DNA from: Trichopria drosophilae | Lineage: Eukaryota; Arthropoda; Insecta; Hymenoptera; Diapriidae | Direction of reading: 5' to 3' | DNA: 64,000 nt | Assembly (NCBI GenBank): GCA_030407085.1 | Contig: CM059587.1 | Location: 18,139,001-18,203,000 of the forward strand | Shown: piece after piece, positions 12,421-24,400 of the stretch | Numbering within the stretch: position 1 is the first letter of the stretch | Layout: each line of letters opens with the position of its first letter | Translations under genes and position numbers: made by a program | Notes under the pieces: model-generated | Database searches by the model: none | Seen by the model: only the letters and a program-made list of their open reading frames with translations | What the model was told of the DNA's origin: nothing

Positions 12421-12665
12421 CCGTTTGGTTGGAACTGTTTTTATTCATAACAGCATATTTTTGGTTGGACCTAGTTTGGTTCCCAACTATCCGTGTTTGG
12501 TTTGGTTTGGTTTACGGACACCCAGATTTGTTGGATCCATTTTGGTTCGTAACCAAACGGTTGGCTATGAGAATCAAACACGTTTGCTTTTAAGTAATTA
12601 AGTTAATTATCAGAACCAAACATTTTGGTTGCGTTAAGCGATTGGTTAGTTCATTAGTTAATTTC
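12421..12665. repeat. GTTTGGTT / AACCAAAC word cluster
   Basis: In about 240 bp the word TTTGGTT occurs roughly ten times in direct orientation, including a run GTTTGGTTTGGTTTGGTTT near 12500, plus several inverted copies (AACCAAAC). A related, sparser cluster sits at 11380-11540, and a pair AGAACCAA...TTTGGTTGC occurs at 12612-12635 and again at about 20677-20702. The pattern suggests a decayed repeat family or a simple-repeat expansion; no terminal structure is clear. Confidence 0.45.
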
Positions 12666-13238
12666 GATAAGTTCTAGCATTGACTAAATCCCGGAGTTAT
12701 CACAAAGGCTACCTCACTAAACTTGTTTATTTACCCAAATTAATTAAGAAAACTCCACATTTTATTACTCGTCTCTTCCTCACAGATCACCTGGTAATCT
12801 CCTCTTCTTGGGCCAAAATAACGTTAGGCCACAATTTTAAAATAAAATGATCATTTCATAAATAATAGTGGTTCGGTCAGCAGCCTAACTTTTCCAAGCA
12901 AACTGTCTTATATGTCTATCAAACAAACCAGTTTGGTTGAGTCAATGGCAGCCAGAATGTTCCAAACCCTTTTGAATGGAATGTACATACCGATATAAAT
13001 GAAACACTTCCTCAGAATTGATTGGAATAGATTAGATTGCGTGAGGAAATGGAAATCCAGAAAATTCCAGTTAACTAAAATTTTGGTTTGTACTGTAATT
13101 ATTTCTTTCAAGGAAATAAGAGTATTTCGGATCAAATTAAAAATTTAGGGCCAATTTACTTCTCTTTTTTTTAAATTTTCTATAGAATCTTGTCATTGTC
13201 AACATTACTGACTTCTAACACTTATATCAGAATGATCA
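12666..13238. other. non-coding stretch
   Basis: AT-rich sequence without identifiable features. A 75-codon minus-strand frame (12908-13135) appears random. Confidence 0.5.
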
Positions 13239-14003
13239 TTGAATAATTATCACAGGTCTACAAAAAAGAAGGTCATAGATGTTGTTGGGAAGCTGAGGGT
13301 CATTTCCGACGTAATTGTATGCGTAGAATCCAAACTCGAAGTCAGAATTGGTCCACCACGTCAGGTTTTTGAGATATTTGACGTCATGTACTCTAAAAAC
13401 GTGTTATTTTGCTATGTTTGAGGTTACGTACAGGACGCAACAATTTTTGTTGGCCTTCTGTACTATTTGCAGCTTTTAGAACTACCTTTACCCATCAAAA
13501 TGAGGTTCTATTCGATCACCTAAGATTTATTCTTACAAAGTTACGGCAATTTTGAAATTACGAGATATATTCCATTAACGTTATCAACAAAAGTGTCACA
13601 ATACTGAAACGTGATTTTTGTTATTAGTATCCATATTTTATATAGTTGTTTATATTTATATAGGTTTCATGACACTGAATTTGACCTTGAACTTGTTCTC
13701 CAAGAGCATTTCAAGGTAAATTTGTTTACATGTGTATCGTAATTTCAAATTGGCGTATCTTGGTGAAGAAAAGTCAATGGAATTCTGCGTCCCATATTAA
13801 AGAAAAAGAGTAGTACCATATGATCCAATGAAAGGAAAAACTCCTATAAATGTTTTGTCTTCTGTACATGACCTCAAAAATAGCAAAAAACGCGTTTTTC
13901 GAGTAAAAAACCTCAAATATCTCAAAATCCTGACGTGATGGGCCACTTCTGACTTCGGATTCTGATTCTACGCACAAAATTACGTGACCTGTGTTATTCA
14001 TAA
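13239..14003. mobile_element. fold-back DNA element, about 765 bp
   Basis: Two long arms, about 13239-13436 and 13840-14003, are imperfect inverted copies of each other. Shared words include TGAATAA..ACAGGTC, GCGTAGAATC, GAAGTCAGAA, CACGTCAGG and TTTTGAGATATTTGA. The left arm carries an extra segment of about 50 bp near 13258. The unique centre has no long frame. Both arms can be read as a short frame containing CVES..EVR.GP.RQ, but the differences between arms are mostly amino-acid-changing, so this looks incidental. It is probably a non-autonomous fold-back transposon. Confidence 0.65.
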
Positions 14004-17000
14004 ATAAGTCAGAATTGATGGATCAAAAATTAAATAAATCTCTTTATTATAAGTAAAAATTATTCATGTAAGTTTTTTATTCCAACAAATAAGTTTTCAC
14101 TTTTTTTTTAAAATAATCTTATGTTGTTGCATATAAAATATTTTTTGAAAATTGAACCTTTTCAGAATAGTAACAATTTCACGCAACGTATTTGATCCCG
14201 ATGTATGCATATTCTAGTGACCGTGAGTCACGATTTAATCTCTATACAAATGTCTATTGACATTTTTAGCCACATAATATCAAATAACATGCATCACATG
14301 TAGGCGAAATAAGACACGAGGGATGTAGTAAAGGAGGGTCTCGCGTGAACATTACTTTATTTCTTCCATTCACCCTAGTTAGACGTCAATGACCCGCAAG
14401 GGTCAGGCGGCCACTCCAATTAACCGATGCAATCGCTTCCGCTGTTGGTTAGAAAAACTTCGAAAGTTGTTTTGAAATTTGATTCGAAAGTTTATTTTGG
14501 AATTTGTGGTTAGCAGAACTACAAAGTTGTTGGAGTTTGAATAATTAAACGCCAGGTTTTATATGTGGATCGATAAAGATTATGAAGAGTAAGTGAGTCA
14601 TCAATAACTTCCCAGTTTAAGGGAAAATAGAAGACACTTTTACAGGTTAATTTTTGTTTGAAATTGAGGGATTTCCTTGAGGTTTCGATGTAAGTCACCA
14701 CATTAACATACGTTATTTAGCATTAGAATTATAAAGCGACATCTGCAATGGCAATCTTAATAATGGCAGGGGTTGTACCGATAAATCGTGGGATCAAGGA
14801 ATCAAAAGCCGGTTTAAGATAAGGAAGAAAGTCAAATTCAAAATGGTTGAGGTTCCATGATTGTATCAAGCTTGGATTCAAGATAACAGAACTGAATATT
14901 GGAATCCTGCTAGAGCAATTAAATACTGTATAGTCTGAGTCTAACGATACAGAACGAGATAACGAAACGTAAAAATGATCCAGACGTTAGAACATATCTG
15001 AAATCGAAGTGCATTTGTTAACTACTAATTGTTCCAATCTCTATATATCATAGATCTAGAGCCTTGATCGCATTTGATCACACGAGATCTAATTTTTTCG
15101 TTTGAGTGCCCGAAATTATCAGTAATGAATGTCAAAATAAATATCTAGTGATTTTGTATGTGCATATTAATACTTTGTTTTGAAACATTAACTTCTTGAA
15201 CATCCTTAGATATTATCCATGAAATTTTTTTGGGCAAGACTCCTCGTGGGCCTCATGCATGTTACAAATTACCCATCAAGGTTTATTCGATCCGTAACCA
15301 GGCGAGCTTCCCGGATATCGTGGGGTAATCACGTGAGTGAGTAATCATCAATTCTCGCCTGGTCTCAGTCCGTAGCGAACTGGATAATGCACCGACTCAA
15401 CGCCTGAGACGAATTTATTCGCTCAGTGCGTGTAATAGACCTTACATCAGATCTGACATCCAGATGAACGCTTCCTTGCCTTACATAGGGAAATAATTGC
15501 ATGGGCGATATCATTCGCCCAACCCATGCGTCTAGAGTCCCCGTAATTTGTGGGTAATTTGAATAGTTTACGATGCGTTTAAATTCGTCGGATGTTGGCG
15601 AATGCAACATCGTTCAGATTTACAATTTCCCGTCCTCATCGAATGTCACATTTGCATCATACATTCGTATAATACTTTAGGCAATCCTGTAGCCAGTTCT
15701 CTGTAACTATTATAGATCTGGTAGTACTCTTTGACATTATCAGATCTTGATGTACAACGTGAACTTTTGAAAAGTCAAAATTTTGTTATATTGTTCGACC
15801 TTTTTACGAGATTCAAACTTTCGGATATTCATAGATAAATGTTCTCCTTTGTGAATGCGATATACATTTTACATCGACCAACTTTTATAACCGTTTAGGC
15901 ATTGTCAAATATGCGCATTTCAAGGAACTACGAGTGGAAATGATTTCCAGCAATCGATACCAGCGACATCAGATAAAATGCATCAGATACAGGATTCTGA
16001 ATATACTCGAAGTCATCTTAGATCTCGAGTGGCACCCAGGTTACTCGTATTTGCATGGGTCTGGGTCCTATCGAGTTTTCCTATCACGTTCAAGGTCGGA
16101 TAACATTCAGCCTTCTTGAGCGCGATGGTTGCGGTGTACAATGGACGTAATCGCTTTCATTATCGGCTACGGATTACACAGACGGCATTGTTCATCGATC
16201 GCCCTGGGAGTGACCTGGCGCCATTGTTAAATTTAATGAAAGTTCGCGTCAATGAAGACGATCGTAACTTATTGTTCAGTGCATAGAAAGCGGGTCATCA
16301 CTCATCGTTTAATCGTTTAATACTTTTCTCGAGAAAATGTACTAATTTCGTCTCAATCCGTACAGTAAAAATCTAAATATATCCAAGAATAATGTTTTTC
16401 CAAGCTATAAAACGAATAGTATTTTATGTATAGTATTTTAGGAGTCACTCAAGTATCCATTCCGGCTGAAATTATTATAAAGAAAACGTACGTAGCATAC
16501 CAAATTTGCTATAGTGTTGCCAAAAGTCAGCATGTGTGCCGATTTTTTTTTAATCACGTCCATCAGACTTTGTTAATTGAGCGGTACGCCACCTAGATTC
16601 ATCGAAAAAATTAAATCGTAAAACTAATTTTAAGTTATTCACTTCTATTAAATTCCCACACGCTTTTGTAGAGAAATATCCATATATTTTTTAAATATTT
16701 TTTTTCGTGTTAAACTTCTTGACCATTCAGCGGTTTCAAAAAACAAAATTAAGAAAAGAAAAACCATAAGTATATTGCGTTTATGTTGTGAAATAACAAA
16801 AATTACCGAAATCATCGTATTTTCCTAGTAAACGTGTTAGAGGTACCTACGATCGACCCTACATCGTTAATTTTACCCAGGAGTGTGCTTCAGTGTTTGG
16901 GTCTCTGCACCTTAATATATCGTAGTGTATTTGTCGTATCGTTGTTCAGGTCGACTGTGTAATTTTGCGCACCTCAATAAAGCGACGGATCCAGGAACGG

Positions 17001-17265
17001 GATAAGGGCGATCAATGTATTTAAACATAGGAATCTATGGCCCAATTTCAGAAAACGAATTTGCTGTAGACTAACTTGACAAAAAGAAACGGATTAAATA
17101 TTTAACTATAAATTTACAATAGAACAGAATGTAGAGATAAGATAAGATCATTTATTTTTTGTGAACAAATGCATTTAGTTTGGAACGTTTAATAACTATT
17201 TTATTTGTGTTTATTTATTTAAAGAAATATTGTTTAAGTATAGACCATTGAAAAATCAAATTCAT
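14004..17265. other. non-coding stretch
   Basis: No gene is recognised. The segments 15230-15610 and 15900-16280 are GC-richer, with mixed composition that could reflect conserved regulatory DNA; frames there are 60-81 codons and unconvincing. The rest is AT-rich. Confidence 0.5.
14390..14405. promoter_or_regulatory. everted GGGTCA repeat (TGACCCGCAAGGGTCA)
   Basis: A perfect 6-bp palindrome with a four-base spacer forms everted GGGTCA half-sites, close to the nuclear-receptor half-site RGGTCA. It may be a hormone-receptor element or merely a short hairpin. No promoter is visible beside it. Confidence 0.2.
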
Positions 17266-17268
17266 GGT

Positions 17269-17470
17269 ATTGGTGTTAAAATGGTCTGTTATAAAATGAA
17301 AAATAATAATAAATAATGAATAATAAAAGTAAATTTAAATAATAAAATTCAATAAGTTTGACGATTCGACCCGAATTCGAGTCCTCTTCAGAAAGAGAGT
17401 GAAAACCCGAAAAATTTATTATTTTTTATTATTTTTTATTTTACAACACACCATTATAACACTAAAACTA
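17269..17470. repeat. fold-back repeat with central CTGAAGA hairpin
   Basis: The left arm (17269-17329) and right arm (17415-17469) are inverted copies. The outer sequence read inward is TTAGTGTTATAATGGT followed by GTTGTAAAAT and AAAAATAATAA. The centre on the minus strand (17391 to 17360) reads CTGAAGAGGACTCGAATTCG and then GGTCGAATCGTC. That is a CTGANGA box, a short GAC..GTC stem and a GAA box. This layout recurs in arthropod retroelement-related repeats and superficially resembles a hammerhead core, but the stem next to the core is imperfect. Confidence 0.5.
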
Positions 17471-17654
17471 TAAAAATTGTGTTTATTTAATTGAAATAAA
17501 TATATTTTTCATAGAGTCTATTACCTGCGCGTTAAGTAAATGTGTTCAGTAATCAGCCGCCAGGTGCGTTCGCGATGCTCGTAGCTCTAGGAAATTGCCG
17601 TTATAGAAATGGATTCGGTAACGCGAATTAATGGTTTTCAATGTCATCAAATTG

Positions 17655-17678
17655 TATATATATATATATATATATATA
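17655..17678. repeat. (TA)12 microsatellite
   Basis: Twelve uninterrupted TA dinucleotides, continuing into an imperfect CATATACAT tail. It is likely polymorphic. Confidence 0.9.
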
Positions 17679-18201
17679 CATATACATTCGTTTAATATTC
17701 ATAAGAATATGTTTAATCTTAATATTTATAAAGATGGAGGATGAAAGCGTTGAAAAAATGTAACATATCCCTTCCAGCTTCAATTATTTGTCTAACATCC
17801 CTTCTGCTGGAATGTATATGATCATCTCTAATGAGTCTATAACCAAAAAAAACAGAAACCACCTCCGGGAAAGGAAACCAATTGGAAATATTTTTTCCTA
17901 CTGTTTTAAAAAAGTAGCATTCAATTTAGACCACGTCGGCAAAAATGGGTTAAATAATCACTCATAGATTGTTTTCTTTTAAATTTATTTTAATTTCTGA
18001 TGCAACATTTGAAGGAGCAAAGAACAATATAGAATATTTTTAAAATACTGCGGCTTATAGCAAAATTAGTTTTAACCTGCTACTTAAAATTAAGTTAAAA
18101 TCTCGAATAATATTGTGGACAAATACACGTCGCATCTTTCGTAGGCAACATTAATTATGTGAAACCTTTATTTATTTATTAATGTAATTATTTGATTACA
18201 G
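17679..18201. other. non-coding stretch before a candidate acceptor
   Basis: AT-rich sequence with no repeat or frame of note. It ends in a pyrimidine-poor but AG-terminated stretch (ATTATTTGATTACAG) that serves as the possible acceptor for the next entry. Confidence 0.5.
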
Positions 18202-18499
18202 TCCACCTGTAAGTATTATAAACCAGCGCATGAGTTTTGTAAATCACGATTTGCATGAGCGGCGAATAGCACCGACCACATGCTTGGTCGTTATATTTTA
18301 TGGTCTTTTGGCCACAGTATTTATGTTATATATAAGGGATTACGATATGAAACGCTACAAATGTTTAGCTTTGTGTAACTCCACATTAAAAAATAACGAT
18401 ACGAAATGTGTACACAATGGAAATTATGGCGCTTCGCCAACCTGGATTACTAAAAACTCCGCTTTATTATACTTTGATACCTTTGCACATATAAAGTGA
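18202..18499 (+). CDS. possible terminal exon with one membrane segment (unrecognised)
   Basis: After an AG acceptor ending at 18201, a frame stays open for 98 codons to TGA at 18497-18499; the first ATG is at 18230. The translation has a basic stretch HERRIAPTT followed by a hydrophobic span CLVVIFYGLLATVFMLYI, typical of a single transmembrane helix. A hydrophilic tail follows, with four cysteines and two NxT/NxS sites (NST, NDT). The composition is more protein-like than most frames in this window. I do not recognise a family, the acceptor is pyrimidine-poor and no upstream exon is identified, so chance remains quite possible. Confidence 0.25.
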
Positions 18500-21400
18500 T
18501 GAAAAAACATTTTTATAAGTCAGTAATAATAGAAAATTGAATTCTGCCACCTATTTTTGTTTGCAAAGATATTTTTTGTAACTAGAAAAATATAATTGAA
18601 TGAATGAATTTTTAATAAAATTTTATAAAATCTTCTAAAAAGACATGATATTTATTTTTTTCAAAATTGTCACATTCACCAACATTAGTAGAAGTTTTGA
18701 GGTTACATTTAGGGTTCTTGCCGAAACGCTTACTAATATGATGCAGAAATGAGTCTTAAATATTACTTATTTTTTATTTTGTGAAGTGGGCTGAGTTCCT
18801 CTTCGCCTTCTCTAAAATGAAAAAAGTGAGAGGGGGTTAATTTTAGGAGTTTGCCTCTCCCTTTCTCCAAGAAATATTTTATACACATTTTTCCATAGCA
18901 TATATATTTTTTGATATATTCAAATGTACGCAGTTAAAAAACACAGTGTGTATAATGAAACGTTGTGACTTCTATATTTTTATTGTTTGCAAAGAAGAAA
19001 TGAAGACAAGCTGAAACAAGAAATATTTAGTGAATGAAAGGTAGACGCAGCAAACGATAAAAAAAGTTGTTTAACGAAGGCATTACTTAATTTGTTTAAA
19101 GAGTTTATTACTATAATATTCGAAGCACCGTAGGTTTATTTTCATCTGAACTGCCAGATGGAAACGAAACCACGGAAAACTTCGTTTTCGTCGGAACGAC
19201 TTCATTACCGGTAATTAATCTAATTACGAGGATTCTATAAAGTTGCGGTAAGATCGAAAGCGAACCCTATACGAAAACGTTGATCTATTTTAAGGGCTTC
19301 ATTTAATAACGATAATGAATTAATCGATAAGGCGGAAAGAATACATTTTCAAAAAATGTTATTAAATTCAAATTTGTTACGTTCAATTTTAATCATTTCC
19401 ATGCAATTTTAAAATTTCATCTTAACTGGAGGGAGGATTATTATCTCTTTTCAAATTTCGGTCAACGAAATTATATGTAACAGCGGCCAGCTGCTCGTCA
19501 GTAGTTTGAATAACGAATGCGCGTGTCTTTACTGTTTATAAGAAACAGCAAATTGAATCTAAATGGACTCGATGACTCCAGTCTACGAAAATATTGGTTG
19601 ATCACTGATTTGGTCCGAAAAGAAAGTAATCAATAGAATGCTTCATTGCGATTTCAAAGATGCTCATACCTTTTTATACTCTTTTTTTATACAATTAAAT
19701 TAGCAAAATTTTTAATTCTGGCTTAATTGGCTTCTTTCGATCAGTCATGACATATGATGGTACACGTGTTCGAAATACTTTGTCTCATTTTTTTAGTATC
19801 GACGTATGTCTTCTGTAACCCTTAAAACACGTAATTATTCGACAAAAGATGTAGACATGAATACGACAAGCCGCAAAAGCACAATGTTGAATGTTCTGGG
19901 TTTTGTTCCTTATCGACCAGTCCGAAAAATCGTCGGGTCGGCGACATCTGTGTGACCTATATAGTGTATCGACATTTCTCCCCAGATTTTTCTTCATTCA
20001 CGGTACGACGAATTCAGAAGCTATTGTGGCGATGTTCGTGCGTGTCCGTAGTAGAGACGGATGCACCCCCATATGCTTTATGCGCCAAGAAACGACGAGA
20101 GTAACGTTGGAGTTATTTTTATCCGTCGACCCCATCGTCGGGTAAATTTATCGCTTGACATGTCGCTACGAAATTTCGTCAGAGGAGAAAGAACTCCTAT
20201 AGGGCACCTTGAGGCAAGCCGCGCAGGAAGAAACTCATTTGGGCGAGGGTAATTTATTAAAATTAAAAATCTTCCTATCAGGAGTTATGGGACCGAAATT
20301 TTATGTGCCGTAACGATTCGATGGGAAGGGAGTATTTTTAGAATCGTATTTCATCCAGTGTGGATTTTATAGTCGTTTGTTATTGAATGCCAGGAAAGAA
20401 AGGAATTTAATTTTCTAACATGAGTGGTCCCAGTTTGATTTGCGCCACCAGAAACTTTATTTTCAGAACTATGGTTGCAATAGTTAGTGTAGTTAGGACA
20501 ATATGTGTACGTAACGCATGGATCTGGATCTTGGTAACTAACTCCATCTATACGAATTTTTAACATATTTCCCCTAGCACAAAGTTATTACGACACTGAT
20601 CAAAATGACATCCTAAGCGTTGTAATCAGTTTCTTTAGTTCTGCTAATCAAACGTTTGATGATGGTGATGTAGCTAGAACCAACCGCACATGTTTGGTTG
20701 CAACACTAAAGACGGCCCAGAATCTCGAAAATCATAATATAAAAATGGGTTTGCGAATTATTCTCGTCACTTATTTCTTTTCAGGCTGATGCCAGAATTT
20801 CTAAGATTTTGCGTGGTCTATATTTCACCCTGAGCATGGTCAAAATAAATTTTTTCTCAAACAAATGGGTTCGGTTTCAGTGACCTAACTTTCTATCCAG
20901 ACTTCACTAGGCAACATAACAAGTTCGGCTGGGAGAATAACAACTGTTGATAGTTCCATCAATCAGAATCCTGTTCCTAAGAACCAAATCCTTTTCTGAG
21001 TGTCGTATTCGAGAATCTGTGACATGATGGATGACTGGAAAATGCTAAAAGCGTGTTCTGATATGACATTGTTCTGGTATTGATAAACATAGTTTTCCCC
21101 TATAATTGCAGTCATATGAGTCTCTGCAGATTAAAATATCTGTAGACTTTTCCTATAAAAAATGCAACAGAGAGAAAACAGTTACATTGATGGAAAAGGT
21201 TTTTAAAAATTAAAGGTTGATTTTATTATGCAACGGTTCGATGGTAGGCCGAAGTCCTTTCTCAATAGATCCTCATTTATCTCTCACCCTCTTGCTCTCT
21301 TTTTTGCCAGTCGCTCCCGGTGGCCCTTGTAATGAGATTGGTCGATTTTCTCCCCCATTTTGTCTCCCGCTTCTTTCGTTTCTCTCCCCGATTTGTTCGT

Positions 21401-24400
21401 CTGCGAATAGCTTAAATCTCATACGAACGTTGTAATTTTGACATCAATTTCTCAGGCGATTTTTGAAACTAATTAATTTCGGGCAACTCTTTTTCACATT
21501 TTTTATCCGAGCTTCGAACAATAGAGCGTTCTAGTTTTCGTTACTCTTTTTCCTCTTTTGTGCCTTTTTACGTCTTTTGTGCTTTTACTACTCGACGAAG
21601 TGCGGGAGTTTTCTGCTAACTTCTCTCACGTATAGCTAGTTTCCTTTTTCTCGTTTCATTTCATTTGTCGTCCGTCTTTTTATTCGGACTTTTTTTTTAT
21701 CTTGCTGTTTCTAATCGCATCCTACACGTGTTCTCGACAGCCCGTTAAGGCTGCGTCGACACCAGAAAGACGACTGAGCAACCAAGGTGGGAGAGGTGGA
21801 AGGAAACTCGCATAAAAGATGCGTTGAAAGCTTCGCGTGTTCCGTGCATTTTTTATGAGGCGGAAAGCCACCCGTTCTAGTAGGGAGAGTGCTACAAAGA
21901 CACTGGTACTTGCTTCGCAATTCACAATCATCCGGAAGCTCGTGCAGCATTAGTGTCAAGTCTCTTGTGCTGGAGATGAATAAATTCGTTTCATGCAAAG
22001 ATATTAGATTTAAAAATTATATGTTAATTTAACTCTGAAGTAATTTTGCATAACTAAAAATATCAGATTAAAAAAGGCAGTCGATTGATACCAAATAATA
22101 AAGTATACTCATCGTACATGAAAAATCCCTGTCATAATGTTAATTCCCAACAATACCTTAAAACAGAAAATACTTTATATTACATCTTAGACCACCCAGG
22201 CCTTACAAAGGTTCTTTGAACGAAAGAGCATATGTTTCATTACATTGGTTAGTAGCGAATTAAAGGAGTTCAAAATACATGCTTTTTCTGTCAGTCAAAC
22301 CTATGATTGAACGAGAAATTGTCCATTCAGACCTCAGATCCATTGTGTGGGTCGCTGTTTGAAGCGCTGATTACATGATGTCGTACGGTTTCCTTTTCAA
22401 TGGACGGGATCAATTCATCCCTACCAAATATGAAATTGACGGTAGTAGGTAGATATAAAAGCAAAGACTTCTAAAAAAACTCTTTCTCAAGCGAACAAGA
22501 TTAGTCTACATCAGAGGAATTAATGCCTTCGTGGAAGATGCTTGCGTGTTTATGTATTATCAGTGGTCAATTTGAGATCTCTTGGTGTCTAACTTCTTAC
22601 AACTTTTGAAAAGAGAATGCTTCTACTTATCTCAGTGTTTTAAAACAAGGTGCTCGAGTTGGAGTATCTCACCATCAGAGATTTTGTTTTTAAGAGTACC
22701 TTCTTTCTTACAGTGATTTCTGTTGGAAATGTATCCCAAATTTTACTTATTTGATAGTTGACGGTGTTTTGACGAATCAGAACGCAATTTCGAGACTCAA
22801 ACCGAAAGGACTCTTTGGTGGCAGTGGCTGAAATATTCCATTCGCGCACAATGTAATGCCTGAGCATGTAGGCGCTCATGTGCCGAGCCACACGTCAGAA
22901 CAGGAAACACGAAACAGGTTCCATGCAGGCAGCTCCTTTGTGCCAGGTTCAAACATGCCTTTCGCGTGAAAAGATAGGCTCGTTCGATGCACACGCAGCG
23001 TCGAAAACACCCGAGGCGAACGACATCTCAATCTTTCCAACGCCACGCTATTGGTAGTAAGGCGTCGTAAGATGAAAATCAAAATCTACCATCGAAGATC
23101 TTTCACAGCATTTTCATGGCTTCTCCAGGACTAAGATTAAAAATAACGTATATTGTCAAAATACGACGTATGAGAAATGAAAATAAGAATTCAAAATATT
23201 TCAAAATTTCAACAAGGTAGTCTTGCGTGAGTTATGAAAATGGATTTGTAGGTTCTGCAGCAGAACCGTTGATGACGTGATGCTCCTATTTCCACAACGT
23301 CGTATATTTTAATAATTTCAGCTCGGAAGAAACTTTTTGCATGCATTTTTAAGTAGATACCTGAGTAGGATCAATTTGAAATGCAAATCGCTTCACGTGT
23401 GGGGAATTATGTATCCTAAAATGGTTGAAAACTGCAGGAAGTTTTCGCATCATCTTTAAGCTGGTAATTTTTTTGAATTGTTAATGTCATTTCGATACTC
23501 TTTTTCTCGCATGCAACGTGGACGAATTTTATGCCGCGGTCGATTGTCGTACTACAATGTGAAAGAGAAAAGTTCATGTGAGATTTCAAAGGCGTTTAGC
23601 TTGGAAGTTGCAGCGTGCACAATTGCGTATTCTTGTAACAGCACGAGTAATTTTACATGCAAGCACCTTTAGATTTTGTATTCACGCGTTAGATCTCCGA
23701 TTCCAAACACGTACTTTGGTGTCTGCACTTCCCGAGCTGCTCGTTATAACCTGCAAACCAGCTCGGTTAAAGAAAATCTATCTTATAAACACTGCTGCAA
23801 ACAATAAGAATGCATCTGCCTATTGGAAAGAGCTTTTCAATACCATCGAAGCTTCAAATTTAAATAAATCATAATTCATAATCTCAATAGGATTATAGCT
23901 ATGATTAAGTGAGCTATATCTTGAGAAAACTCTATTGTTCATGCAATAATTATAAATTTCATTCTCTACGACATTTCGGTTGGCGTATTTTTTATTAGAA
24001 GATTTAAAATATGCGATGTGGATTTCAGAATTTTTTGTCAAGGGTTGAAGAGAATAACGGGATAAAATCGAAGTACGAGGGAATAAATTATCGTGAACTT
24101 TCTCTCTGGCGTGCAGTAAATCCTTTTTTTTGCTGCGGACATCGATGGAGGTGTACGAAAGCGAGATGGGGAGAGACGCGGCTCGTTTCAGACATGGAAA
24201 GGATCGCATACCTGAGGAGCAGGTGTTCCGCAGAATCCCAGCACTGTAGCCGTCTGCTTCTATATACATATGCATAAAGCCGTGCATGCTGCATTGCGTA
24301 CACCCACCAAAGCATGCTGAGATGCGCAGAAAAATACAGCGCATGAAACTGGATACGCAGTCATTTGGGTCAGTCCAGGATTTATCATGATGATTGCGAA

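Noticed and set aside
13239..14001. Both arms of the fold-back element can be translated to a similar CVES..EVR.GP.RQ..FEIF peptide, hinting at a conserved protein.
   Set aside because: The arms are inverted copies, so similarity is expected. By eye only about four of fourteen codon differences are silent, which is what neutral change gives.
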